Assembly: GCA_913043185.1 (NCBI GenBank)
Contig: CAJWMI010000088.1
Coordinates: 1 to 5,579 of the forward strand
Source of the DNA: an uncultured Fidelibacterota bacterium
Lineage (GTDB): Bacteria > Marinisomatota > Marinisomatia > Marinisomatales > UBA1611
Length of the DNA stretch: 5,579 bases
Reading direction: 5' to 3'
This document shows positions 1 through 5,579 of this stretch, in pieces. Every line of letters begins with the position of its first letter. Within the stretch, counting starts at the first letter, position 1. The position numbers were made by a program, and so were the translations under genes. Below the pieces are notes generated by a model that was not told the DNA's origin, made no database searches, and saw only the letters and a program-made list of their open reading frames with translations.

Positions 1-1379
1 TTATCATAAAAGTCAAAAATAATCTCACCTAGCGGCAGATCATAATAAACCTGGGCCTTTTCAGGAGACAAATAGTTTGTATTCTTATATGTACCCCGTT
101 TCTTTTGACATAGAGTCATTATCGCACCAATGTATTCTTTTGGGGTTAAAATTTCCGCTGAAACCATAGGCTCTAATATTTTATCGATGTCACCTGAACT
201 TGGCATTTGAGAAGGTGTATTAATTTTCGTGGTAGTACCGTCTCTAAGCAGTAGCTCATAAATAACATTTGGGGTTGTAGTTATAAGATTTAGGTCAAAC
301 TCTCTTTCAAGCCTTTCTTGTATAATTTCCATATGTAATAGACCTAGAAAGCCGCATCTAAATCCAAAACCAAGTGCCTCACTGGTCTCCGGAATAAACT
401 CCAGTGATGCATCATTAAGTTTTAATTTTTCAAGAGCGACTCGTAGTTGATCATAGTCATCACCATCCACAGGATATAGCCCAGAAAAAACCATTGGCTT
501 AATCTTTTTATATCCTGGTAATGGCTCTGAACATGGATCCTGCTTAGAGGTGATGGTATCTCCTGGCTGAATATGAGCCATATCACGAATGCTGGCTACT
601 ATATAGCCTACGTCACCTGATCTCAGTTCTTCTGTTTCAACCATCTTTAGAACAAAGTGCCCTACCTCAGTAATCTCATATGTTTCATCGTGCGCATGAA
701 ATTTTGCTGACATACCTTTTTTGATAACTCCATCATATACCCTAACATATGGAATCGCTCCCCTATAATTATCGTAGGTAGAGTCAAATATTAGTGCCCT
801 TGTTTGAACCTTATCACTGTCTGAAGGTGGAGGGATACGATCAACGATCGCATCAAAGATTAGGTCAATACCTTCACCACTTTTCGCACTGGCCAGTATA
901 ATATCCTCATCACCACAGCCAATTAATTCAATAATCTGTTTTTTTACATCTTCTATCATTGCAGACTGTAGGTCAACCTTATTAATAACCGGGATTATAG
1001 TTAAATCATTCTCAATCGCAAGATATGCATTAGATACTGTCTGAGCCTCAACCCCTTGTGCAGCATCTACTAGCAAAAGGGCACCCTCACATGCAGCCAA
1101 TGAACGACTAACTTCATATGTAAAGTCGACATGGCCAGGAGTATCAATCAGGTTAAATATATATGACCTATCATCCTTATGTTTATAATGCATTTGAATC
1201 GGATGACTTTTAATCGTAATCCCACGCTCTCTCTCCAGGTCCATACTGTCTAAGACCTGGTTCTTCATCTGTTTTTCTGATAGTGTCTTGGTCTCTTCTA
1301 AGAGTCTATCCGCTAAGGTGGATTTACCATGATCAATATGGGCTATGATCGAAAAGTTTCTTATTGATTCTTTATTCAT
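1..1379 (-). CDS. lepA: Elongation factor 4 (LepA), N-terminal 459 residues; 3' end beyond window
   Basis: Ribosome-associated translational GTPase that binds the ribosome and can back-translocate or remodel stalled complexes. The frame is open without interruption from the ATG at 1379 to the window edge. The GTPase domain is complete: P-loop AHIDHGKST at residues 13-21, the switch-I segment ERERGIT ending at Thr55, DTPGH at 79-83 with His83 in the catalytic position, NKVD at 133-136 and SAK at 164-166. The LepA hallmark GFRCGFLGLLHME follows further on, and the visible part ends in IIFDFYD. LepA proteins are about 600 aa, so roughly 140 residues, including the LepA-specific C-terminal domain, are missing only because the window ends. 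The start is secure: an in-frame TAG lies two codons upstream (1383-1385), and the next in-frame Met is after the P-loop. An AGGG sits only 1 base before the ATG, too close to be a typical Shine-Dalgarno. The gene is separated from its upstream neighbour by 122 bases and probably has its own promoter. Identification is very secure. Confidence 0.98.
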   Translation of the reverse strand, partial: MNKESIRNFSIIAHIDHGKSTLADRLLEETKTLSEKQMKNQVLDSMDLERERGITIKSHPIQMHYKHKDDRSYIFNLIDTPGHVDFTYEVSRSLAACEGALLLVDAAQGVEAQTVSNAYLAIENDLTIIPVINKVDLQSAMIEDVKKQIIELIGCGDEDIILASAKSGEGIDLIFDAIVDRIPPPSDSDKVQTRALIFDSTYDNYRGAIPYVRVYDGVIKKGMSAKFHAHDETYEITEVGHFVLKMVETEELRSGDVGYIVASIRDMAHIQPGDTITSKQDPCSEPLPGYKKIKPMVFSGLYPVDGDDYDQLRVALEKLKLNDASLEFIPETSEALGFGFRCGFLGLLHMEIIQERLEREFDLNLITTTPNVIYELLLRDGTTTKINTPSQMPSSGDIDKILEPMVSAEILTPKEYIGAIMTLCQKKRGTYKNTNYLSPEKAQVYYDLPLGEIIFDFYD

Positions 1380-1420
1380 TCCCTAAAATTACAGAGTCAG
1401 AACGTAGAATTATTAAGAAT

Positions 1421-1450
1421 AATATATTTATATAGAGATTCTTACGTAAA
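1421..1450 (-). promoter_or_regulatory. Candidate sigma70-type promoter for lepA
   Basis: Read on the minus strand, a TTTACG box (1445-1450; 4 of 6 matches to TTGACA) and a TATATT box (1421-1426) are 18 bases apart, in a very AT-rich stretch 42 or more bases upstream of the lepA ATG. A perfect 8-base palindrome TTACGTAA (1442-1449) overlaps the -35 box, and a small AT dyad ATTATT/AATAAT (1409-1414 and 1418-1423) lies around the -10 and start region. AT-rich DNA gives such boxes by chance, so this is only the best candidate in the gap. Confidence 0.3.
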
Positions 1451-1459
1451 TAATATATG

Positions 1460-1499
1460 AAAAAAAAGAAAACTCAACGTTAATCTCGTCTGTCACGTT
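1460..1499 (-). terminator. Weak candidate terminator downstream of the SHOCT-protein gene
   Basis: On the minus strand, just after the stop of the 122-aa protein gene, a 5-bp stem AACGT/ACGTT (1495-1499 with 1476-1480, 14-base loop) is followed after 3 bases by the T-rich run TTTTCTTTTTTTT (1472-1460). The position and T-tract are right for an intrinsic terminator ending the asnS-nadE operon. The stem is short and its loop large, so termination may be inefficient or depend on another mechanism. Confidence 0.3.
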
Positions 1500-1501
1500 A
1501 T

Positions 1502-1870
1502 CTAAATACGCTTTAATAGATCCTTTTTCTTTTTTTCATAATCTCTTTCACTGATTATGCCTTTTTCTTTAAGTATGGCCAACTTTTCAATTTGAGCGAT
1601 AATCTCATCAACGTTATCATCTTTATTAGTATTGCCATCATTCTGAACCACTACAACATCTCTGCTGTTATGGCGATGACACCAGTGATAGTTCCAGCTC
1701 CATGAGGGCCATAAATAATTATATCCAAGTCTTACATTCACCCTAGGTTTTTTATGCATTTTCCTTATCTGGTGCTTTTTTTTATGTTTCCACGCTTTTC
1801 GTCTGCCATGATGTGGAAATAAAAAAGAGAACGAAACAACCAAAAATAATATAATCTTTATATATCGCAT
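1502..1870 (-). CDS. Exported basic, aromatic-rich protein with C-terminal SHOCT-like segment
   Basis: A 122-aa protein of unknown function. Residues 1-19 form a signal peptide or single membrane anchor (MRYIKIILFL then VVSFSFLF). There is no clear A-x-A cleavage site, so it may stay membrane-attached. Residues 20-43 are extremely basic, rich in Lys, Arg and His. Residues 49-67 are packed with Trp, Tyr, His and one Cys (LWPSWSWNYHWCHRH). Residues 71-86 are a polar linker. Residues 87-122 (DEIIAQIEKLAILKEKGII, then SERDYEKKKKDLLKRI) fit the short C-terminal SHOCT pattern: a helix, L-x-x-KG-x-I-o-x-x-E/D-Y/F, then a second charged helix. SHOCT segments are thought to mediate oligomerisation or interaction. 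The start is supported by GGAGG 7 bases upstream of the ATG. It is the last gene before the gap ahead of lepA and lies 60 bases after the preceding exported-protein gene, so it is probably the operon's end, though separate transcription is possible. The SHOCT call is by pattern; the rest of the protein I do not recognise. Confidence 0.8.
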   Translation of the reverse strand: MRYIKIILFLVVSFSFLFPHHGRRKAWKHKKKHQIRKMHKKPRVNVRLGYNYLWPSWSWNYHWCHRHNSRDVVVVQNDGNTNKDDNVDEIIAQIEKLAILKEKGIISERDYEKKKKDLLKRI

Positions 1871-1877
1871 TTTAATT

Positions 1878-1882
1878 CCTCC
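1878..1882 (-). promoter_or_regulatory. Strong Shine-Dalgarno of the SHOCT-protein gene
   Basis: GGAGG on the minus strand, 7 bases before the ATG at 1870, is a near-ideal match to the 16S anti-Shine-Dalgarno. It fixes the start of the 122-aa gene and shows that this organism uses canonical Shine-Dalgarno initiation, unlike the bare starts of the genes further upstream in the operon. The remaining part of the 60-base gap (1883-1930) shows no convincing hairpin or promoter. Confidence 0.8.
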
Positions 1883-1930
1883 ATTTGCTGGTTATTATTT
1901 TAGACGCGAACTTAAGAAGAAAGTTAAAAA

Positions 1931-2365
1931 TTAATATTTTCTTTGGAGCTGCAATAACCTGAGATTGGCCTTATCTCGCAATCCGTCCTGCATTAGAGAC
2001 ACCACCCTCATTGCCTCCAAAACTGGTATCTTATGATTGTCAGAGTTTGCATATAAGGCATCCATATGCATGATTATAATTGTTAGATTATATCCAGCCT
2101 CCTCTGACAAATACTCATCAGCAATGTCATAGAATCTTTCGATATAGTACGGCTGTATCCAATTTTTATCATGCAAATATTGTTTTGCTACCTCATCCTT
2201 ATGACTTTTCTTCAGTAGACTGATTGCTCCATATGCGCCATTTACAAAAGATAACTTTTCTTGCTCTGAGAGCCCGAGCCAGAAATCTGAAGGAAGATTA
2301 TTGCTTGAAGTTTGGTTATATATTGTAAATGAAAAGATTAACCAAATAATAAAAGTTTTTCTCAT
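1931..2365 (-). CDS. Exported hypothetical protein, 144 aa
   Basis: I do not recognise this gene. Residues 1-16 (MRKTFIIWLIFSFTIY) form a typical signal sequence with an N-terminal RK pair and a hydrophobic core. The polar stretch NQTSSNN after it suggests cleavage near residues 17-23 and export across the inner membrane. There is no lipobox Cys. The mature part looks all-helical. It begins with DFWLGLSEQEKLSFVNGAYGA, whose W-x-x-L-x-x-x-EK-x-x-(F/Y)-x-x-G-x-x-x-(A/G) pattern resembles the first helix of various small secreted bacterial proteins; this is an impression only. Later segments include a Tyr-rich helix (IQPYYIERFYDIADEYL) and a C-terminal helix rich in Arg, Leu and Gln. The ATG overlaps the nadE stop as ATGA (2362-2365) and is preceded by a G8 tract that can act as ribosome-binding site, so it is probably translated with nadE. 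Its link to NAD synthesis is by position only. It is real by length, signal peptide and coupling; function unknown. Confidence 0.8.
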   Translation of the reverse strand: MRKTFIIWLIFSFTIYNQTSSNNLPSDFWLGLSEQEKLSFVNGAYGAISLLKKSHKDEVAKQYLHDKNWIQPYYIERFYDIADEYLSEEAGYNLTIIIMHMDALYANSDNHKIPVLEAMRVVSLMQDGLRDKANLRLLQLQRKY

Positions 2366-3975
2366 TTATTCCCCCCCCTATATTGGTTTACAATAGGAAA
2401 TCTTCTTCCCATTCCAAAAGCTTTGTTTGATATTCTAATCCCTATTGGGGCCTGCCTTCGCTTATATTCATTTTTCATTATTTTATCGTATACCTCGTCG
2501 ACGATCTCTTTGTCGTAACCATTATCTGTTAGCTCTTTAACTGTCAAATTTTGTTCAATTATTGCATCAACGAGTGGAGAGATTATGTCATAGTCGAAAG
2601 GATCTACCTGGCCAGGGGCTAGCTCCGCAGAAGGAGGCTTTGTAATCGTATTAAGTGGGATAACATTTGACCTGTGATCATTAATCCAGTTAGCTAAAGA
2701 ATAAACATCAGTCTTATTTAAATCTGAGATCACAGATAGACCACCGCTCATATCTCCATAAAGCGTACAATATCCTAATGCCAATTCAGTTTTATTACCA
2801 GTCGAAAGGACTAACCAACCAAATTTATTGGATAGTGCCATGAGTATATTTCCTCTCACCCTTGCTTGAATATTTTCCTCTGCTGTGTTTCTTTCAATAT
2901 CCTTGAATTGAGGTAGTAAAGTATTTTCCATAGTATTTACTGTATCTTGAATTGATATTGATCTAAAGTCAATACCTAAATTTATCGCTAATTGCTCCGC
3001 ATCTTCCTTACTGTGTTTACTGCTGAATTTGGATGGCATTGAGATTCCGTGTACGTGTTTACTACCAAGTGCATAACGCGCTAGGGAAGCTACTACAGCA
3101 CTATCGATACCCCCAGATAATCCGACAACTGCATCAGTGTTTCCAGTTTTAACAAAATAATCTTTTATGCCTAAACACAAAGCGTCAAACACATTCTCAT
3201 TTCTTGATTTATAATTTATATTAATACGTTTTTTATCATTAAAATCAACTAAAAGTATATCCTCTCTAAATGGGGCAGCCTGTCCAATGCACTTCCCTTC
3301 TTCATCAAAAGCGACTGAGCACCCATCAAAAACCAATTCATCCTGTGCGCCAACAAGATTGCAGTATAGAATAGGGAGCCCAGTTTCTACAATCTTATTC
3401 TTTATTAGTTTTACACGATCTTTTAATCTCTGTTTACTATATGGTGAAGCTGATATATTTACTATAGCATCTGCTCCATTGTTTTTTTGATCATTAACAA
3501 CTTTTATGTCATAATTGGAGTCCCATAAATCTTCACATATTTGAATGCCTAGATTAAATATTTTGTCATTGATATTAATAGACCATACGCCTGGTTTTTT
3601 ACCCGCAGAAAAATACCGACTCTCATCAAAAACATCATAAGTAGGCAATAAGATCTTATCGTAGTTATCGCATATTTTACCATCTTGGCATAGAGCAGCA
3701 CTGTTAAATAACCGATTCCCCTCACCTCTAACATACCCCAATATCATTGGAAGAGTACATTTTTTTGAAAGCTTTTCAAGGGATTGATAGCTTTTAGTAA
3801 TAAAATCTTTTTTCCATAATAAATCCTGTGGTGGATAACCTGTTATACACATTTCAGGAAAAACAACTAGGTCCGCGCCTTTTTTTAAAGCCGCATTATA
3901 GGTCCTCTCTATTAGATCAATGTTTGAGCTAAACGATCCAACACTAGGGTTTATTTGGCAGAGTGCAATTTTCAT
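2362..3975 (-). CDS. nadE: Glutamine-dependent NAD+ synthetase
   Basis: Cytoplasmic enzyme of the last step of NAD biosynthesis: deamido-NAD+, ATP and glutamine give NAD+, AMP, PPi and glutamate. At 537 aa it has the usual length of the two-domain form. Residues 1 to about 250 are a nitrilase-type glutaminase with the catalytic triad Glu41 (in VVFPEMCITGYPP), Lys107 (in YDKILLPTYDVFDE) and Cys147 (in GIQICEDLW). Residues from about 260 to 537 are the synthetase, with the PP-loop SGGIDS at 287-292, STGNKTE at 391-397 (ATP and deamido-NAD binding), the GDMSGG segment at 407-412 and the conserved end APIGIRISNKAFGMGRRFP. All key residues are present, so it should use glutamine rather than only free ammonia. 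The ATG at 3975 overlaps the acylphosphatase stop as TAATG and has no Shine-Dalgarno, suggesting coupled translation. The stop overlaps the next gene's ATG as ATGA. Identification is very secure. Confidence 0.98.
   Translation of the reverse strand: MKIALCQINPSVGSFSSNIDLIERTYNAALKKGADLVVFPEMCITGYPPQDLLWKKDFITKSYQSLEKLSKKCTLPMILGYVRGEGNRLFNSAALCQDGKICDNYDKILLPTYDVFDESRYFSAGKKPGVWSININDKIFNLGIQICEDLWDSNYDIKVVNDQKNNGADAIVNISASPYSKQRLKDRVKLIKNKIVETGLPILYCNLVGAQDELVFDGCSVAFDEEGKCIGQAAPFREDILLVDFNDKKRININYKSRNENVFDALCLGIKDYFVKTGNTDAVVGLSGGIDSAVVASLARYALGSKHVHGISMPSKFSSKHSKEDAEQLAINLGIDFRSISIQDTVNTMENTLLPQFKDIERNTAEENIQARVRGNILMALSNKFGWLVLSTGNKTELALGYCTLYGDMSGGLSVISDLNKTDVYSLANWINDHRSNVIPLNTITKPPSAELAPGQVDPFDYDIISPLVDAIIEQNLTVKELTDNGYDKEIVDEVYDKIMKNEYKRRQAPIGIRISNKAFGMGRRFPIVNQYRGGNK
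2371..2379 (-). promoter_or_regulatory. G8-tract ribosome-binding site for the 144-aa gene, inside the end of nadE
   Basis: The minus strand reads A followed by eight G, then AATAA and the ATG at 2365. The tract encodes the Arg-Gly-Gly near the nadE C-terminus and also sits 5 bases before the next start, where GGGG-type sequence can pair with the anti-Shine-Dalgarno (one G-U pair). It is the longest G/C homopolymer I noticed in this AT-rich window and therefore a possible slippage site. Confidence 0.6.
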
Positions 3976-4247
3976 TAATATTCTATTTCAAATGTTGAAT
4001 ATTCGACAGATGAATCTTCCCAAGAATAGTCTATCTTATCAACTCTCGAGTTAGGCGAACCATTTTCTAAGAGTTCTTTAAATTTTCTAAGATTTTCATC
4101 GTCACCTGATACATTTACTAATACGGTTCCGTCTACTAAATTTTTGACCATACCAACGACTCCAATATCTCTCGCACTATCAAGTGCGTATTTCCTAAAC
4201 CAAACCCCTTGAACTTTACCAGATACCTTAGCTTTTAATACTCTCAT
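3975..4247 (-). CDS. acyP: Acylphosphatase
   Basis: Small cytoplasmic enzyme of 90 aa, the standard family length, that hydrolyses acyl phosphates to carboxylate and phosphate. The signature GKVQGVWFRKYA at residues 10-21 carries the phosphate-binding loop and catalytic Arg18, and the second signature GMVKNLVDGTV at 32-42 carries catalytic Asn36. This second motif is usually G-W-V-R-N; here Met and Lys replace Trp and Arg, neither being a catalytic position. The fold's closing strand is seen in YSTFEIEY at the C-terminus. The start follows the LOG-like gene by 9 bases with no Shine-Dalgarno visible (CTATATCTTATG), and the stop overlaps the nadE ATG. Physiological substrates of bacterial acylphosphatases are poorly known; carbamoyl phosphate and 1,3-bisphosphoglycerate are accepted in vitro by family members. 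Its place before nadE suggests cotranscription but does not prove a shared pathway. Confidence 0.95.
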   Translation of the reverse strand: MRVLKAKVSGKVQGVWFRKYALDSARDIGVVGMVKNLVDGTVLVNVSGDDENLRKFKELLENGSPNSRVDKIDYSWEDSSVEYSTFEIEY

Positions 4248-4256
4248 AAGATATAG

Positions 4257-4712
4257 TTATTTAAATATATGATTAAGTTTTTCTATTACTTTATGCTCAG
4301 TACTAACTTTTTGTACTCCATCTATATTCCAAGTTTCCAATCCAATAACAGGTTTATCTAGTTGCAATGCATATGCTATCTCACTCAAAGTACCATATTG
4401 GCCGCTTATGGCAACGGAAGCATCACAACTATATGCTAATAATGCATTTCTAGTAATGCCCATATTTGTTGCAACAGGTATTTTTATATATGGGTTCATT
4501 TCGTTAGTAGATATGCCCTTCAATATTCCAACGCACTGACCACCATCGTCATAGACACCTTTTGCTATTGCCTCCATTACGCCATCTCCACCTCCACAAT
4601 AGACAAGATATTTATTAGTGTTTAATAGTCTCCCTAAGGTATAAGTCTGTTTATAAATTTTTTCTGTAATCTTGCGACCACCAAAAACAGATATTCGTGC
4701 TCTATAATTCAT
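4257..4712 (-). CDS. TIGR00725/LOG-like Rossmann-fold nucleotide-binding protein
   Basis: A 151-aa cytoplasmic protein of the LOG (lysine-decarboxylase-like) superfamily, closest in pattern to the short TIGR00725 group. It starts with a strand and glycine turn, RISVFGGRK (residues 6-14). It has the phosphate-binding motif YCGGGDGVMEA at 38-48, MGITRN at 84-89 where other LOG proteins have M-x-x-R-K, and SGQYGTLSE at 103-111 in place of the family's P-G-G-x-G-T-x-x-E, keeping the Gly, Thr and Glu111. The next strand, KPVIGL, is also typical. Classical LOG enzymes hydrolyse cytokinin riboside monophosphates or AMP to the base and ribose 5-phosphate; the altered second motif means that activity cannot be assumed here. 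The start overlaps the asnS stop as TAATG (4710-4714) with no Shine-Dalgarno, so translation is probably coupled to asnS. Family placement is fairly secure; the substrate is unknown. Confidence 0.88.
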   Translation of the reverse strand: MNYRARISVFGGRKITEKIYKQTYTLGRLLNTNKYLVYCGGGDGVMEAIAKGVYDDGGQCVGILKGISTNEMNPYIKIPVATNMGITRNALLAYSCDASVAISGQYGTLSEIAYALQLDKPVIGLETWNIDGVQKVSTEHKVIEKLNHIFK

Positions 4713-5579
4713 TAAGGATCAAGCCTTGTCATCGTTCTGGGAAAAGGAATAGTCTCCCTAATATGTTTAGTACCGCATATCCATGCCACCACACGCTCTA
4801 GGCCAAGACCAAATCCAGAATGAGGAACAGAACCATATTTGCGAAGATCTAGGAACCATTTAAATGGTTCCAATGGTAGATCGTGATGCCTGATACTATT
4901 GGTCAATATATCGATATCATCTTCTCTCTGACCACCACCTATTATTTCGCCATACCCCTCAGGCGCAATCATATCTACACCTAATGCTAATTCGTGATCA
5001 TGCTCATCTCTTTTCATATAAAAAGGTTTAATATTTGCTGGCCAGCGATGAATCATAATAGGTTTATCAAATTGTTCTGAAAGAAGAGTTTCATCTGGAG
5101 CACCAAAATCACTACCATATTTAAAATCGCTTCCATTTTCTAAAATAATTTTTGATGCTTCATCGTAAGTAATTCTTGGAAAGGGTGGTATAATAGTTTC
5201 AAGCATTGAAATATCTCTTTCTAGAGTTTCTAATTCCATTAGACAATTTTCTAAAACTCTTTGAATAATAAATCCAACTAAATTTTCTGCCCAAGTCATA
5301 TTTTCATCAAGGTCAACAAAAGCCATTTCAGGTTCAACCATCCAAAACTCCGTAAGATGGCGACGTGTCTTTGATTTTTCAGCTCTAAAACAGGGACCAA
5401 AACAATATGTTCTCCCAAACGCTGTTGCACCAGCCTCTTGATATAATTGACCACTCTGAGTTAAATATGCAGAACGCTCAAAATAATCAACCTCAAAAAG
5501 TGTCGTAGTTCCTTCTACTGCATTGCCCGTAAAAATCGGTGAATCAATTAATGTAAATCCATTATCATCAAAATAATCA
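4712..5579 (-). CDS. asnS: Asparaginyl-tRNA synthetase, C-terminal 288 residues; 5' end beyond window
   Basis: Class IIb aminoacyl-tRNA synthetase that attaches asparagine to tRNA-Asn using ATP, releasing AMP and PPi. The frame is open from the window edge to the TAA at 4714-4712; the internal Met at 5341 is not the start. The visible part holds most of the catalytic core: [31 protein letters not shown], class II motif 2 ([20 protein letters not shown], about 5342-5401), the Asn-binding and ATP region [15 protein letters not shown] and [13 protein letters not shown], then motif 3 [15 protein letters not shown] around 4793-4810. It ends in [12 protein letters not shown], close to the usual family C-terminus. 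Full AsnRS is about 430-470 aa, so the anticodon-binding OB-fold domain and the start of the core are outside. The motifs separate it from AspRS. It is the most upstream visible gene of the operon, whose promoter is therefore outside the window. Confidence 0.97.
   Translation of the reverse strand, partial: DYFDDNGFTLIDSPIFTGNAVEGTTTLFEVDYFERSAYLTQSGQLYQEAGATAFGRTYCFGPCFRAEKSKTRRHLTEFWMVEPEMAFVDLDENMTWAENLVGFIIQRVLENCLMELETLERDISMLETIIPPFPRITYDEASKIILENGSDFKYGSDFGAPDETLLSEQFDKPIMIHRWPANIKPFYMKRDEHDHELALGVDMIAPEGYGEIIGGGQREDDIDILTNSIRHHDLPLEPFKWFLDLRKYGSVPHSGFGLGLERVVAWICGTKHIRETIPFPRTMTRLDP

Noticed and set aside
1883..1930. Possible promoter (TTAACT ... TAAAAT) and AACTT/AAGTT stem between the two exported-protein genes
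   Set aside because: The box spacing is about 19-20 bases with poor -35 match, and the 5-bp stem is not followed by a T-run on the transcribed strand; nothing beyond chance in AT-rich DNA.
1502..2365. The two exported genes as a toxin-immunity or other defence pair
   Set aside because: They are both signal-peptide proteins at the end of a core-enzyme operon, with no toxin motif, no mobile context and no base-composition break; position alone does not support it.
3287..3490. 67-aa open frame on the plus strand inside nadE
   Set aside because: It lies fully antisense to the well-conserved glutaminase domain of NadE, has no ribosome-binding site or family features, and is a shadow of the real frame.
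3549..3734. 61-aa minus-strand open frame inside nadE
   Set aside because: It is an alternate frame of the NadE coding sequence, which carries the conserved YDKILLPTYDVFDE motif here; no independent evidence.
4712..5341. AsnRS starting at the internal Met at 5341
   Set aside because: The frame continues upstream to the window edge and encodes conserved class II motif 2 and the preceding AsnRS core, so this Met is internal and the gene is simply cut by the window.

Overview
This is a compact, AT-rich bacterial window (roughly 35-40% G+C by eye, not computed). Every gene I can support lies on the minus strand, so transcription runs from high to low coordinates. The sequence looks chromosomal and mostly core-genome. 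I see no mobile element, integrase, CRISPR array, tRNA or rRNA. LepA and AsnS are clearly bacterial. Together with a glutamine-dependent NadE and small secreted lineage-specific proteins, they would fit an uncultivated AT-rich marine-type bacterium, perhaps of the FCB/Marinimicrobia kind. That placement is an impression and has not been tested by phylogeny.

Layout in transcription order. (1) 5579-4712: the C-terminal 288 residues of asparaginyl-tRNA synthetase (asnS), with the N-terminus beyond the window. (2) 4712-4257: a TIGR00725/LOG-like Rossmann protein. (3) 4247-3975: acylphosphatase. (4) 3975-2362: glutamine-hydrolysing NAD+ synthetase (nadE). (5) 2365-1931: an unrecognised exported protein of 144 aa. 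(6) 1870-1502: an exported, very basic, aromatic-rich protein of 122 aa with a C-terminal SHOCT-like segment. (7) After a 122-base AT-rich gap that probably holds a weak terminator and a promoter, 1379-1: the first 459 residues of elongation factor 4 (lepA), with the C-terminus beyond the window.

Genes 1-5 are packed almost without gaps. Two TAATG junctions and one ATGA junction overlap neighbouring genes, and 9 bases separate genes 2 and 3, so they are very likely one operon with translational coupling. Gene 6 follows after 60 bases and carries its own strong GGAGG ribosome-binding site. AsnRS and NAD synthetase share chemistry: both activate a carboxylate as an adenylate, make an amide or ester, and release AMP and pyrophosphate. 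The two small enzymes between them belong to families that act on nucleotide-type ligands and acyl phosphates. A by-product or damage-handling role for them is a guess from context.

I found no clearly new multi-gene system. The points most worth a second look are the asnS/LOG-like/acylphosphatase/nadE gene order, the G8 tract that serves both as the end of nadE and the ribosome-binding site of the next gene, the contrast in ribosome-binding sites along the operon, and the two uncharacterised exported proteins.
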